This document shows positions 41,829 to 50,497 of a DNA stretch of 64,000 bases, in pieces. A model generated the notes under the pieces. That model was not told the DNA's origin and made no database searches. It saw only the letters and a program-made list of their open reading frames with translations. This DNA comes from Lachnospiraceae bacterium. Lineage in GTDB: Bacteria > Bacillota > Clostridia > Lachnospirales > Lachnospiraceae. The stretch spans positions 1 through 64,000 of the forward strand of contig JAIKYU010000099.1 in assembly GCA_024682835.1 (NCBI GenBank), read 5' to 3'. Every line of letters begins with the position of its first letter. Within the stretch, counting starts at the first letter, position 1. A program made the translations under genes and the position numbers.

Positions 41829-43142
41829 TCATTCCGCCTTCATTTCCCGATTGATGCGGGTCAGGATCTCTCCTGCCTGCGCGTAGATATCCTCCGGCGA
41901 CTCCCCGATGAAGAAGGCGCCGTCGCGGTATTTCACGCTTCCCTCGATCATGACCAGCTTTACATTGCTCTTGGATCCGCTGTAAACCAGATTCTTGCAG
42001 ATGTTATTGACCGGCTGCATGTTGGGCTGTGAAAGATCGATCAGTACGAGATCGGCGCGTTTTCCCTCCACGAGCACGTCTGCGTCAAAGAGCCCCATGG
42101 CATGTGCACCGTTGACTGTCGCCATCTTAAGGACCTTCCGGGCATCGACACTGGATGCGTCGCGATCGCGAAGCTTGGCGAGCCCCGTCACCAGGAACAT
42201 CTCCCGGAACATGTCGAGCGCGTTGTTGGAGGCCGGTCCGTCCGTGCCGATCGCAACCGGCACATCGGCGGCAAGAAGCTTTGAAATCGGCGCGATTCCG
42301 CTGGCCAGCTTCGTGTTGGAGCCGGGATTGGTCACGGCGTACATGCCGCGCTTTTTCAGAATTTCGATATCCTTATCGTCGATATGCACCAGATGGTATC
42401 CGCCGCCGCCGTGAGCGAACATCCCGAGGGAATCCAGGAAAGCAACCGGTGACATGCCGTAGCGTTCTTTGCAGCCCGCAACCTCACCCTCTGTTTCTGA
42501 AATATGCGCGTAGACCGGCGCCTGATATTTGTCCGCCAGCGCCGCAATCCTTTCCAGCAGCTCTCTGGAACAGGTGTATTCCGCATGAAAACCGATCCGG
42601 TAGGAGTTAAACGGGTCATTGCCATTGAGTGTTCCGTACATCTCCTCCACCAGCTCGGGAGACTGGGAGAAATTGTTGACCGCGCCGACCTGTACCACGC
42701 GGAAACCGGCATCCCTTGCGGCTTTGGCAATGGAAACCGGTGTCAGATACATATCGAAGCAGGCCGTGATCCCGCTGGTCAGATACTCCAGAAAGGCCAG
42801 CTTCGTCAGGTGGTAGATGTCCTCGTCGGTCATCTTTGCTTCCACGGGGAAAATCTGTTCGTTCAGCCATTTATCAAGCGGCAGATCATCCGCCCGGCTG
42901 CGCAGAAGCGTCATGGCCGAATGCGTGTGTGCGTTTTTAAAGCCGGGCATCAGCAGATTGCCGCCGCAGTCGATCTCCTCGTCAAAGTGTACCGGTTCGG
43001 AGGATACGGCTTTACGGGCTGCGGCTTCCTCCTTCGTACCGGCAAAGGAAATCCGCCCTCCGTCTGTCCAGAGCTCTCCGTCGAAGGGCTCACCTTCGTC
43101 TGTCATCGTCAGCAGCAATGCATGATGAAATCTTGTTTTCAC
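41829..43142 (-). CDS. mtaD: Amidohydrolase of the MTA/SAH deaminase family
   Basis: This 437-residue metal-dependent hydrolase belongs to the cytosine deaminase-like superfamily. Metal and catalytic residues are visible: NAHTHSAM (HxH), GFHAEYTCS (His), HISETEGE (Glu), HLVHIDD (His) and AIGTDGPASNN (Asp). The GTDGPASNN signature is typical of 5-methylthioadenosine/S-adenosylhomocysteine deaminases. Adjacency to purine nucleoside phosphorylase supports nucleoside salvage. The start is GTG at 43142 with AAAGGA 6 nt upstream. Confidence 0.85.
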   Translation of the reverse strand: MKTRFHHALLLTMTDEGEPFDGELWTDGGRISFAGTKEEAAARKAVSSEPVHFDEEIDCGGNLLMPGFKNAHTHSAMTLLRSRADDLPLDKWLNEQIFPVEAKMTDEDIYHLTKLAFLEYLTSGITACFDMYLTPVSIAKAARDAGFRVVQVGAVNNFSQSPELVEEMYGTLNGNDPFNSYRIGFHAEYTCSRELLERIAALADKYQAPVYAHISETEGEVAGCKERYGMSPVAFLDSLGMFAHGGGGYHLVHIDDKDIEILKKRGMYAVTNPGSNTKLASGIAPISKLLAADVPVAIGTDGPASNNALDMFREMFLVTGLAKLRDRDASSVDARKVLKMATVNGAHAMGLFDADVLVEGKRADLVLIDLSQPNMQPVNNICKNLVYSGSKSNVKLVMIEGSVKYRDGAFFIGESPEDIYAQAGEILTRINREMKAE

Positions 43143-43168
43143 GATCTGTCCTTTCCGCCTGCCTGTTT

Positions 43169-44023
43169 TCAGAGTTTCCCTGTAATTTTCTTTATGGAGG
43201 AGGTCACGAGACGGGAAAACAGCGGCGCCGTCTCATTGGCCGTCAGATTGACGTCGTCGCCTGAGAGCAGCTCCTTCGTCATCCCCGCGGCGGCATTGGC
43301 GATACAGGAGACCCCGACGACACGGATACCGGCATGATGCGCCGCAATGGCCTCGATCACCGTGCTCATGCCCACCGCATCCGCACCCAGGCTGCGAAGC
43401 ATGCGGATCTCAGCCGGGCTCTCAAAGGAGGGACCGGTAAGCTGCACGTAGATCCCCTCCTGCAGCGGCACCTTTTCCTCATGTGCCGCCTCCCGGATCT
43501 GATCGGAGAGCTCCTCATCGTAGACATGGGTCATGTCGGGGAATCTCGTGCCGTACGCTTCAAAATTGGGGCCGATCAGCGGGTTGGGCACAAAACTTGA
43601 AATGTGATCGGTAATGAGCATCAGATCTCCGGCCATGTAACCGAAATTGATTCCGCCGGAGGCATTTGTCAGAAAGAGGGCTTTGATCCCGAGTCCTTTC
43701 ATCACTCGAACCGGCATCACCACGTCCCAGGGCTCATACCCCTCATAGAGATGGACGCGCCCCTTCATGCAGACCACCGGGATCTGATCCAGATACCCGA
43801 AGATGAAGCGTCCGTCATGTCCGGGCGCCGTGGACACGGGAAAACCGGGAATGTCCCTGTAGGAGATCTCCTCTTCCACCTTCAGCTCTGCGGCATACTC
43901 CCCGAGCCCGCTCCCGAGGACAAGCGCCAGAACCGGTTCCATGTCGGTGCGGCTCTTTATATAGCCGATGGCCTCGTCAATCCGCATGCGGTAGGAATTG
44001 GCAATTTCCGCGTTTCTGTTCAT
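43169..44023 (-). CDS. punA: Purine nucleoside phosphorylase (trimeric, PNP type I)
   Basis: A 284-residue enzyme that cleaves inosine or guanosine with phosphate to base and ribose-1-phosphate. Signatures are LVLGSGLGEYA, APGHDGRFIFG, GRVHLYEGY, LTNASGGIN, the substrate region VQLTGPSFESPAE and GADAVGMSTVIEAIAAHH. Paired with the adjacent deaminase it could convert adenosine-type nucleosides to hypoxanthine via inosine. A very strong AGGAGG site precedes the ATG. Confidence 0.94.
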   Translation of the reverse strand: MNRNAEIANSYRMRIDEAIGYIKSRTDMEPVLALVLGSGLGEYAAELKVEEEISYRDIPGFPVSTAPGHDGRFIFGYLDQIPVVCMKGRVHLYEGYEPWDVVMPVRVMKGLGIKALFLTNASGGINFGYMAGDLMLITDHISSFVPNPLIGPNFEAYGTRFPDMTHVYDEELSDQIREAAHEEKVPLQEGIYVQLTGPSFESPAEIRMLRSLGADAVGMSTVIEAIAAHHAGIRVVGVSCIANAAAGMTKELLSGDDVNLTANETAPLFSRLVTSSIKKITGKL

Positions 44024-44040
44024 ACCGAACCTCCTTTCCT

Positions 44041-45975
44041 TTATGATGACCGCTCCGGGTCCTGATCGATCAGGACGCGCAGTCTGCCGTGCAGAACGGG
44101 CCTGATGGTTGCATAAGCAAGCATGTGTATGGCTTCCATGCCGCCAAGACCTGCGAACTGTTTGATAAGAAAGCCGTCAAGCCCCTCCGCTTTTTCCGTC
44201 GTAATCATTTCGAGGGTCGGCATGATCATGGAGGAGCCGGGCTTTTCATCCATGCGCACTTCAATCTGATCCGGCACGCGGATGCTGTCCGCGATGATCT
44301 CCGGTTCAAAATAGATATTGATGATTCTGCTTACCGCTTCCTCCAGAAAAAAGATCTCATTTTTGAGCACCGGCCGGTCATTCTCATCAGTGGTAAAGTC
44401 CGAACAGACGGCAACGTCATAAATCTCCCCGTGCATATTGATCCGGCTCCGCGTCGTGCGTCCGTAAAAGCCGCAGGTGATGGGATAGACCGCATTCCCC
44501 TCATAAAAATCGATGACGGATGCCCCGTCGGCGTTTCTTCGAAAGCCGATGGCCGTGATGCCGTCGGTAAAGTTGTTGTGAAAGACCTGCATCAGCAGCG
44601 GGAAAATGCCCTCGCCGCAGTTGTCCAGATCATACACGCTTCCGTTCAGATGCTTCAGCCACATGCGTCTTAAGTGCTCCTGCTGACGGATTCTGGCGGA
44701 GGCGTTGTCGGCAAGTCTTGTCCTTCGTCTTGTTTTCATGGACCGGATGGAGCCGTGATTGCCGACGGACAGAGCTGTGTGTGAATTCTTCCAGCCGCCG
44801 GACGCAATTCCGCAGAAAACCGGAGTCCGTCCGGAGAGCCTTCTGCAGAGCATTTTGAGTTCTCCCAGTGCCGCGTTGTTGTCCGGCAGCGGCATCTCAA
44901 CGGATTGAAATGCTCTCATTTCCTGACGGATGATTCTGCTCATCCTGCCCTGCTGAAAGATCTCATCATTTCCGGCATTGACGCAGATCACCATGTCCAG
45001 ATCCGGGTAACAGAAGACATTCTGCCCGAGCATTCCGTTAAACGAATAGGCATAGACCCCTCTGTCGTCATTGACCCAGAGATGGTAGCCGTAGGTTTCA
45101 CAATGCTCCATGCCTGTATGGATCTGTACCTTTGTGGATTCCCGCACCCATTCCTCCGAAAGGACTCTGCGGCCCTGCCACACGCCGTTCTGCATGTAGA
45201 GGCGACCGAGCTTGGCCATATCCTCTATGCGCAGGAAGAGCCCCCAGCCGCCCTTGGTGATCATCTCCGGGCTCATCTCCCAGAAGACGCGTTTGATTCC
45301 AAGCGGGTCCCAGAGCCTCGGACGCAGATACTCCATCATAGTCTCGCCGGTGAGCTTGGTCACCACGGCGGAGAGAATGTAGGAATTCATGCTGTTGTAC
45401 TCAAAGGCGGCACCCGGCTCAAAGCTGCTCCCCGCTTCCATAAACTCCCTGGACCAGCTGTTGCCGGCGATGGCTCCGGCCTCGTTGAATTTCACACCGG
45501 TGGACATGGTCAGAAGATGTCTGATGGTGATGGTGTCCCTTAACATCACGTAGGACAGCAGGCTTCGCTCGTCCTTGAAAATATCCACCAGCCGGTCTGT
45601 GACAGCAAGCTTTTCCTCATCGATCAGAAGGCCGATGGCCATTCCGGTCACGCTCTTGCACAGGGAATGGGTCACATGCCAGTCATCCAGACAGTAGGGG
45701 GCAATGGCCGTCTCCGCAATGACGTAATTGCCGCGCAGAATCATGATCTTGTGAACGCCCAGGGCCGGATCGGACAGTCGGCGGAACAGATTCGAAACCC
45801 AGGCGGAGGAAACGCCAAGGGACTCCGGCGAGGAACGCGAAAGACGCGTTTCCTGCCCGGAGTCCCGGGGAAAAGCCGGCTTCTGCGGCTTGTAATCCAC
45901 ATGACTGATTTCACCGGTCTTTCGGCCGATGAGATCCATCAACATCTGTGCGACATAAAAATCCGATTTCTGCAA
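44041..45975 (-). CDS. Beta-lactamase-fold serine hydrolase with C-terminal extension
   Basis: A 644-residue protein. Residues about 45-365 form a class C beta-lactamase-like serine hydrolase with SLCK (Ser104, Lys107) and the YNS motif at Tyr193 (FEYNSMNSY). No signal peptide or membrane helix is seen, so it is probably cytoplasmic. The remaining 250 or so residues, including an Arg-rich stretch (about 415-440), match nothing I know. The start is a TTG at 45975 with GGAAGGA 9 nt upstream; ATG codons 10 and 12 residues in are alternatives. It sits 13 nt after tyrS. Confidence 0.75.
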   Translation of the reverse strand: MQKSDFYVAQMLMDLIGRKTGEISHVDYKPQKPAFPRDSGQETRLSRSSPESLGVSSAWVSNLFRRLSDPALGVHKIMILRGNYVIAETAIAPYCLDDWHVTHSLCKSVTGMAIGLLIDEEKLAVTDRLVDIFKDERSLLSYVMLRDTITIRHLLTMSTGVKFNEAGAIAGNSWSREFMEAGSSFEPGAAFEYNSMNSYILSAVVTKLTGETMMEYLRPRLWDPLGIKRVFWEMSPEMITKGGWGLFLRIEDMAKLGRLYMQNGVWQGRRVLSEEWVRESTKVQIHTGMEHCETYGYHLWVNDDRGVYAYSFNGMLGQNVFCYPDLDMVICVNAGNDEIFQQGRMSRIIRQEMRAFQSVEMPLPDNNAALGELKMLCRRLSGRTPVFCGIASGGWKNSHTALSVGNHGSIRSMKTRRRTRLADNASARIRQQEHLRRMWLKHLNGSVYDLDNCGEGIFPLLMQVFHNNFTDGITAIGFRRNADGASVIDFYEGNAVYPITCGFYGRTTRSRINMHGEIYDVAVCSDFTTDENDRPVLKNEIFFLEEAVSRIINIYFEPEIIADSIRVPDQIEVRMDEKPGSSMIMPTLEMITTEKAEGLDGFLIKQFAGLGGMEAIHMLAYATIRPVLHGRLRVLIDQDPERSS

Positions 45976-45988
45976 AAGCGGTTCCTTC

Positions 45989-47230
45989 CTAAACGATTAC
46001 ACGCTTGAAATTCTTCTTGCCTCTCTTCACGACGACACCTTCCCCGGAAAAGATCTCTTTTGCGTAGACAGCCTTGCTGTCCGTGACCTTTTCCTCGCCG
46101 AAGGTGACACCACCCTGATCAACGGCCCGTCTGGCTTCGCTGTTGGAGGGGACAAGCCCCGCCTTCACAAGAACCGTCAGGATGCCGATGGTTCCATCCT
46201 CCTGAAAATCACCGGCTTCAAGCGTCACCGAGGGAATCACGGAGGCATCGCCGCCGCCGGCAAAGAGCGCTCTGGCTCCCGCCTGCGCTTTTCTGGCCTC
46301 CTCTTCCCCGTGCACAAGCCCCGTGAGCTCGAGGGCCAGGATCTCCTTCTTTTCGTTAATGCGTTCATCCGGCCATGCGTCCATCTCCTCGATCTGCTCG
46401 ATCGGCAGGAAGGTCAGCATTTTCAGGCATTTCTCCACATCCGCGTCGTCGACATTGCGCCAGTACTGGTAGAACTCATACGGCGAGGTCTTTTTCGGAT
46501 CAAGCCAGACCGCCCCCCTGGCGGTTTTGCCCATCTTCTTGCCCTCGGAATTGAGTAAAAGTGTGATCGTCATCGCATAGGCGTCCTTGCCGAGCTTCTT
46601 ACGGATGAGCTCCGTGCCGCCCAGCATATTGCTCCACTGGTCGTCCCCGCCGAACTGCATCTGGCAGCCGTATTTCTCATACAGCATCAGGAAATCGTAG
46701 CTTTGCAGCAGCATGTAGTTGAATTCCAGGAAGGTGAGTCCCTTCTCCATGCGCTGCTTGTAGCACTCCGCGCGAAGCATGTTGTTCACGGAAAAGCAGG
46801 GTCCGATGTCTCTGATGAATTCCATGTAGTTTAATCCCAGGAGCCAGTCGGCATTGTTGACCATGATGGCCGCGGGAGTGCCTTCCTTTCCCTCCCCGAA
46901 ATCGATAAACCGGCTCATCTGCTTCTTAAAGCACTCGCAGTTGTGCCGGATGGTCTCCACCGTCATCACCTGTCTGAGATCACTTCTCCCCGTGGGATCA
47001 CCAATCATGCCGGTGCCGCCGCCGACCAGTGCGATGGGCTTGTTGCCGGCCATCTGCAGGCGTTTCATGAGGCAAAGCGCCATGAAGTGTCCCACATGCA
47101 GGGAATCCGCCGTCGGATCAAAGCCGATATAGAATGTCGCACCGCCCTTATTTACAAGCTCCCTTATCTCCTGCTCATCGGTCAGCTGCGCAAGCAGCCC
47201 TCTTGCCTTCAGTTCTTCAAATACCTGCAT
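45989..47230 (-). CDS. tyrS: Tyrosine-tRNA ligase
   Basis: A 413-residue class I synthetase. The HIGH-type motif is in DPTADSLHVGHF and the KMSKS-type motif is KMGKTARGA. The tyrosine-binding region with GGDDQWSNMLGGTELIRK and a C-terminal S4 RNA-binding domain (about 345-405) are present. The ATG at 47230 has GGAGGA upstream. The leader contains the end of a structured repeat but no T-box: I see neither a specifier stem nor the conserved antiterminator bulge sequence. Confidence 0.96.
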   Translation of the reverse strand: MQVFEELKARGLLAQLTDEQEIRELVNKGGATFYIGFDPTADSLHVGHFMALCLMKRLQMAGNKPIALVGGGTGMIGDPTGRSDLRQVMTVETIRHNCECFKKQMSRFIDFGEGKEGTPAAIMVNNADWLLGLNYMEFIRDIGPCFSVNNMLRAECYKQRMEKGLTFLEFNYMLLQSYDFLMLYEKYGCQMQFGGDDQWSNMLGGTELIRKKLGKDAYAMTITLLLNSEGKKMGKTARGAVWLDPKKTSPYEFYQYWRNVDDADVEKCLKMLTFLPIEQIEEMDAWPDERINEKKEILALELTGLVHGEEEARKAQAGARALFAGGGDASVIPSVTLEAGDFQEDGTIGILTVLVKAGLVPSNSEARRAVDQGGVTFGEEKVTDSKAVYAKEIFSGEGVVVKRGKKNFKRVIV

Positions 47231-47254
47231 CAGATTCTTCCTCCTCTATAAAAC

Positions 47255-47415
47255 TTTTGACCCTGATATCATTCTGTGATGCCCGTACTTTGGGCATCAC
47301 AGCGGATTGCGAATGATCGGAGGGCGCACGAGATCCAGTGGATCTCGGATCTGCGCCGACCGAAGCGGAGCGGAGATGCGAGAGTTGCGAAGCAACGGAG
47401 CAATCCGCGGGCATC
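47255..47415. repeat. Structured palindromic intergenic repeat
   Basis: About 160 bp between folC and tyrS are built from nested dyads. CTGTGATGCCC/GGGCATCACAG (47274-47302) is a perfect 11-bp hairpin with a 7-nt loop. CGGATTGC (47303-47310) pairs with GCAATCCG (47400-47407). GGCGCA-CGAGATCC (323-336) pairs with GGATCTCG-gatc-TGCGCC (340-357). GTTGC-GAA-GCAAC (47384-47396) is a small hairpin. A second GGGCATC (47409-47415) allows alternative pairing. It begins with TTTTGACCCTGATATCAT (47255-47272). The blocks recur at 33.7 kb, 38.2 kb and 0.15 kb, pointing to a mobile or REP-like element. Confidence 0.72.
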
Positions 47416-47450
47416 ATACGATGTAAATGACATCTGAGCTTAACATTATT

Positions 47451-48812
47451 CTATGTATTTCCATTCTCTTTGTCAATTATACCGGAAGTGGAGAGCTCCA
47501 GGATTTCCCCTGCCTGGTAAAGCGAGCCGAAGGCAAGCACTGCGGTGCCGGCGTCCTCACGGGCAAGAGCGAGCGCACGCTCCATTCCCGCCTGCACCGA
47601 TTCGCAGGCCTCGACCATTGATTCCGGAAACCGCTCCCCGATTGCGCGCTTCAGCTCCTTTGTGGAAAGCGCCCGCGATTCATCCGGCGCCTGGGCAAGA
47701 AAGCGGGACACGGTGATGCGGTTGTCCGGATCCATGCAGACGGAAGCCATGATGTCAAGCATCTCTCCATAGTCCTTGTCCGCCATGACACCCATGAGAA
47801 GAATCAGCCGTCTGCCTGACAGATACTGCCGCACGCAGTCAGCCAGTGCCTGTGTGCCGTTCGGATTGTGCGCGCCGTCGAGAAGAAACAACGGGTGGCG
47901 CGAAAGCACCTGAAACCGTCCGGGCCATTTCACCAGCGACAGCCCTTTTCGGACAGCCTCCTCCGGGATATGAAACCCGTGGCGTCCTGTCAGCAGGCTG
48001 ATGGTATCCAGCACCACGGCAGCATTGCGGATCTGATGCGCTCCCAGAAGCGAGAGCCTTACATCGTGTCTTTCGCGATAGGAAAAAACCTGAAGCGGCG
48101 CTTTGCCGGTGTCGTCATCAAGCGTTCCCTGATCTGTCAGCGTAAGAAGGGAGGGTTTGGTCACCGTAAGCGAGGCCTTTCGCTCTTTACAGATTTCACC
48201 GATCGTACGCATCACGTCTTCCGATTGATGATACAGCACCACATCGCCGTCCTGTTTGATGATTCCGCCCTTTTCAAAGGCAATTTGCGCGAGGGTGTCC
48301 CCCAGCTCCTTCGTGTGCTCAAGCCCGATATTCATAATGAGTGAAACCAGCGGCGTTTCTATGACATTGGTCGCATCCAGACGTCCGCCCAGTCCCACCT
48401 CCAGCACCACGACGTCACAGCGGGAGGCTGCAAAATAAAGAAAGGAAATTGCGGTAAGAAGTTCAAAATTGGACGGTTTTTCGTCCATTTGTTCCGCTGC
48501 AAGACGGACGCGTCCGGCCAGTTCGATAAGAAAGTCATCGGAAATCTCCTCGCCGTCCACGGAAAACCGCTCGTTCATGCTCATCAGATGCGGGGAGATG
48601 TAACGTCCGGTCCGGTAACCCGCAAGGGTGAGCATGCAGGAAAGCATGGCCGCAGCGGAACCTTTTCCGTTCGTTCCTGCGATATGCACAAAACGAAGCC
48701 CGCGTTCAGGGTTACCAAGAAGGGAAAGCAATTCGCGGATCCGCGTAAGACCGGCTTTCATTCCCTTCCAGTCCGCGCCGTGAAGGAGGCCGGTTACTTC
48801 GTCCCAGGTCAT
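47451..48812 (-). CDS. folC: Folylpolyglutamate/dihydrofolate synthase
   Basis: A 453-residue Mur-ligase-like enzyme that adds glutamate to folates (and possibly makes dihydrofolate). Motifs: the P-loop HIAGTNGKGSAAAML, the omega-loop and SPHLMSMNERF region, GLGGRLDATNV, and the C-terminal domain LLDGAHNPNGTQAL. It overlaps the folate-transporter gene by 4 nt (ATGA), so imported folate would be trapped by polyglutamylation. Confidence 0.94.
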   Translation of the reverse strand: MTWDEVTGLLHGADWKGMKAGLTRIRELLSLLGNPERGLRFVHIAGTNGKGSAAAMLSCMLTLAGYRTGRYISPHLMSMNERFSVDGEEISDDFLIELAGRVRLAAEQMDEKPSNFELLTAISFLYFAASRCDVVVLEVGLGGRLDATNVIETPLVSLIMNIGLEHTKELGDTLAQIAFEKGGIIKQDGDVVLYHQSEDVMRTIGEICKERKASLTVTKPSLLTLTDQGTLDDDTGKAPLQVFSYRERHDVRLSLLGAHQIRNAAVVLDTISLLTGRHGFHIPEEAVRKGLSLVKWPGRFQVLSRHPLFLLDGAHNPNGTQALADCVRQYLSGRRLILLMGVMADKDYGEMLDIMASVCMDPDNRITVSRFLAQAPDESRALSTKELKRAIGERFPESMVEACESVQAGMERALALAREDAGTAVLAFGSLYQAGEILELSTSGIIDKENGNT

Positions 48813-49420
48813 TGTTCCTTCGTCAAGTCTGTTCTGAAGTGCGGCAGAACCGCCTGCTCCATCACCTTTAAGATGACGTAGGTTAACAGGGTATCAATCG
48901 GAAGCATGATGGCATTGGACAGCATGCGTCCCGGAAGGATGACAAGGATCGCCTTGTCATAGAGGATTTTCAGCCATACGGTATTTAAGCCGATGTTGAT
49001 CACGATCTTGACGATCAGCTGCGCAAGAAACACATTGCGCAGAGACAGCGGCCTGTGATAAAGCATGATCCCGTAGATCATTCCGCCGAGAGCCGCGCTT
49101 AGAGTAAATCCGGGGAAGAACGGTCCGGTGGGCTTCACGAAAAACTTGAGCACATCCAGCACCCCGCCAAAGAGGGTTCCCACCGCGGGTCCGAACAGGT
49201 AGGCGACAATCTGGTTGGGCACACCGGAAAAGCCGATGCGGATGTATTGACCCAGATCGATGCTTGCCACAAAATTGAGCACGATGGCGAGTGCCGCCAT
49301 CATGCCGCACATGGTCAGGGCGCGAACACGTCTAAGCTCCCGGAGGGAATCCACCCATTGTTTTCCTATACCCGTTTTTTTGTTTTCCGCAGACAGATTG
49401 TCCATTTTTTCCTTACCCAT
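48809..49420 (-). CDS. folT: ECF transporter S component, folate type
   Basis: A 203-residue integral membrane substrate-binding subunit with about six helices. Features of folate-family S components include an N-terminal helix ending in TMCGMMAALAIVLNF and the GQYIRIGFSGVPNQIVAYLFGP stretch. It would work with the shared ECF ATPases and T component encoded elsewhere. Specificity for folate is supported by the directly overlapping folC gene. I chose the ATG at 49420 (GAGGGG 9 nt upstream); a GTG at 49441 overlapping gpsA would add seven residues. Confidence 0.86.
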   Translation of the reverse strand: MGKEKMDNLSAENKKTGIGKQWVDSLRELRRVRALTMCGMMAALAIVLNFVASIDLGQYIRIGFSGVPNQIVAYLFGPAVGTLFGGVLDVLKFFVKPTGPFFPGFTLSAALGGMIYGIMLYHRPLSLRNVFLAQLIVKIVINIGLNTVWLKILYDKAILVILPGRMLSNAIMLPIDTLLTYVILKVMEQAVLPHFRTDLTKEQ

Positions 49421-49437
49421 ATGCTTTGTCCCCTCAT

Positions 49438-50439
49438 TCACTCCGCTTTTTTATCCCGAAGCATCAGCTCCGCCACGGCGTCGGCCGGTTTTTTCCCGAA
49501 AAACAGGACTTCGTTTACGGCGGTGATGATCGGCATGGATACCTTGTATTTCTGCGACAGCAGATAAGCCGCCCGGGCGGAATTGACGCCCTCGACCACC
49601 ATATGGATTTCCGCGCAGGCCTCCTCCACGGACATGCCCTGTCCGATGAGAATACCGGCCCTGCGGTTTCGTGAATGCATGGAGGTGCAGGTCACAATCA
49701 AATCGCCGATTCCGGTGAGTCCCGCGAAGGTGGTTATTTCAGAGCCCATAGCCGCTCCGAGGCGGCCGATTTCCGCAATTCCCCGGGTGATCATGGCCGC
49801 TTTCGTGTTGTCCCCGTATCCCAGGCCGTCCGCAACGCCTGAAGCGAGCGCGATCACGTTTTTCAATGCACCGCCCAGCTCCACGCCATGCACATCTCCG
49901 CCGGTATAGACCCGGAAGGACGGACTCATAAAAATCTCCTGTACCTCCTCTGCGGCAGCGGGATCGTCGGATGCCGCGACGATGGCCGTCGGCATGCCAA
50001 GTCCCACCTCCTCCGCGTGCGAGGGGCCGGAAAGCACCACTACGCTCGGATCATCCAGCTCCTCTTTGATGACGTCAGAGAGAAAGAGAAGGGAAGACTC
50101 CTCGATTCCCTTGGCGCAGTCCGTCACCAGCGCCCCCGGCTTCAGGAAAGGCCGCATCAGCCGGGCCGTCTCCCGCACATGGACGCTTGGCAGCACGATC
50201 ACGGAGAGCAGCGCGTCAGATAACACCTCCTCCATGGAACAGGAAAATTGCACGGAGGCCGGCAGAATGACGCCGGGGAGCTTCTCCGGGTTGCCGTGTG
50301 CTTCCGCGAATTTCCGTGCGTTTTCTGCGCTTCTCGTCCAGACGGCCACGTCGAAGCCGTTCGACGAAAGAAGGCGGGCGAGCGCGATGCCGAAGCTTCC
50401 CGCTCCGATGATTCCGATTTTTCCTTTCTTTTTACTCAT
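49438..50439 (-). CDS. gpsA: Glycerol-3-phosphate dehydrogenase [NAD(P)+]
   Basis: This 333-residue enzyme reduces dihydroxyacetone phosphate to sn-glycerol-3-phosphate for phospholipid synthesis. The N-terminal Rossmann motif is GIIGAGSFGIALA. The central VTDCAKGIE, the catalytic Lys region ELGGALKNVIALASG and GLTGIGDLIVTCTS are all present. Tandem ATGs at 50442 and 50439 precede it with only a weak AGAG site; I chose the second. It is followed by folT 17 nt later. Confidence 0.95.
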   Translation of the reverse strand: MSKKKGKIGIIGAGSFGIALARLLSSNGFDVAVWTRSAENARKFAEAHGNPEKLPGVILPASVQFSCSMEEVLSDALLSVIVLPSVHVRETARLMRPFLKPGALVTDCAKGIEESSLLFLSDVIKEELDDPSVVVLSGPSHAEEVGLGMPTAIVAASDDPAAAEEVQEIFMSPSFRVYTGGDVHGVELGGALKNVIALASGVADGLGYGDNTKAAMITRGIAEIGRLGAAMGSEITTFAGLTGIGDLIVTCTSMHSRNRRAGILIGQGMSVEEACAEIHMVVEGVNSARAAYLLSQKYKVSMPIITAVNEVLFFGKKPADAVAELMLRDKKAE

Positions 50440-50497
50440 CATCCGGTTTCTCTTGTCCGTAATCAACGAACCATTTCTATTCCAGCGAGGCGGTAAA

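Noticed and set aside
47274..47302. Terminator for folC
   Set aside because: The 11-bp hairpin is perfect, but no T-tract follows on either strand, and it lies about 150 nt past folC.
47231..47450. T-box riboswitch upstream of tyrS
   Set aside because: The region is structured, but the conserved T-box/antiterminator sequence and a terminator with a T-run are absent; the pairing fits a dispersed repeat better.
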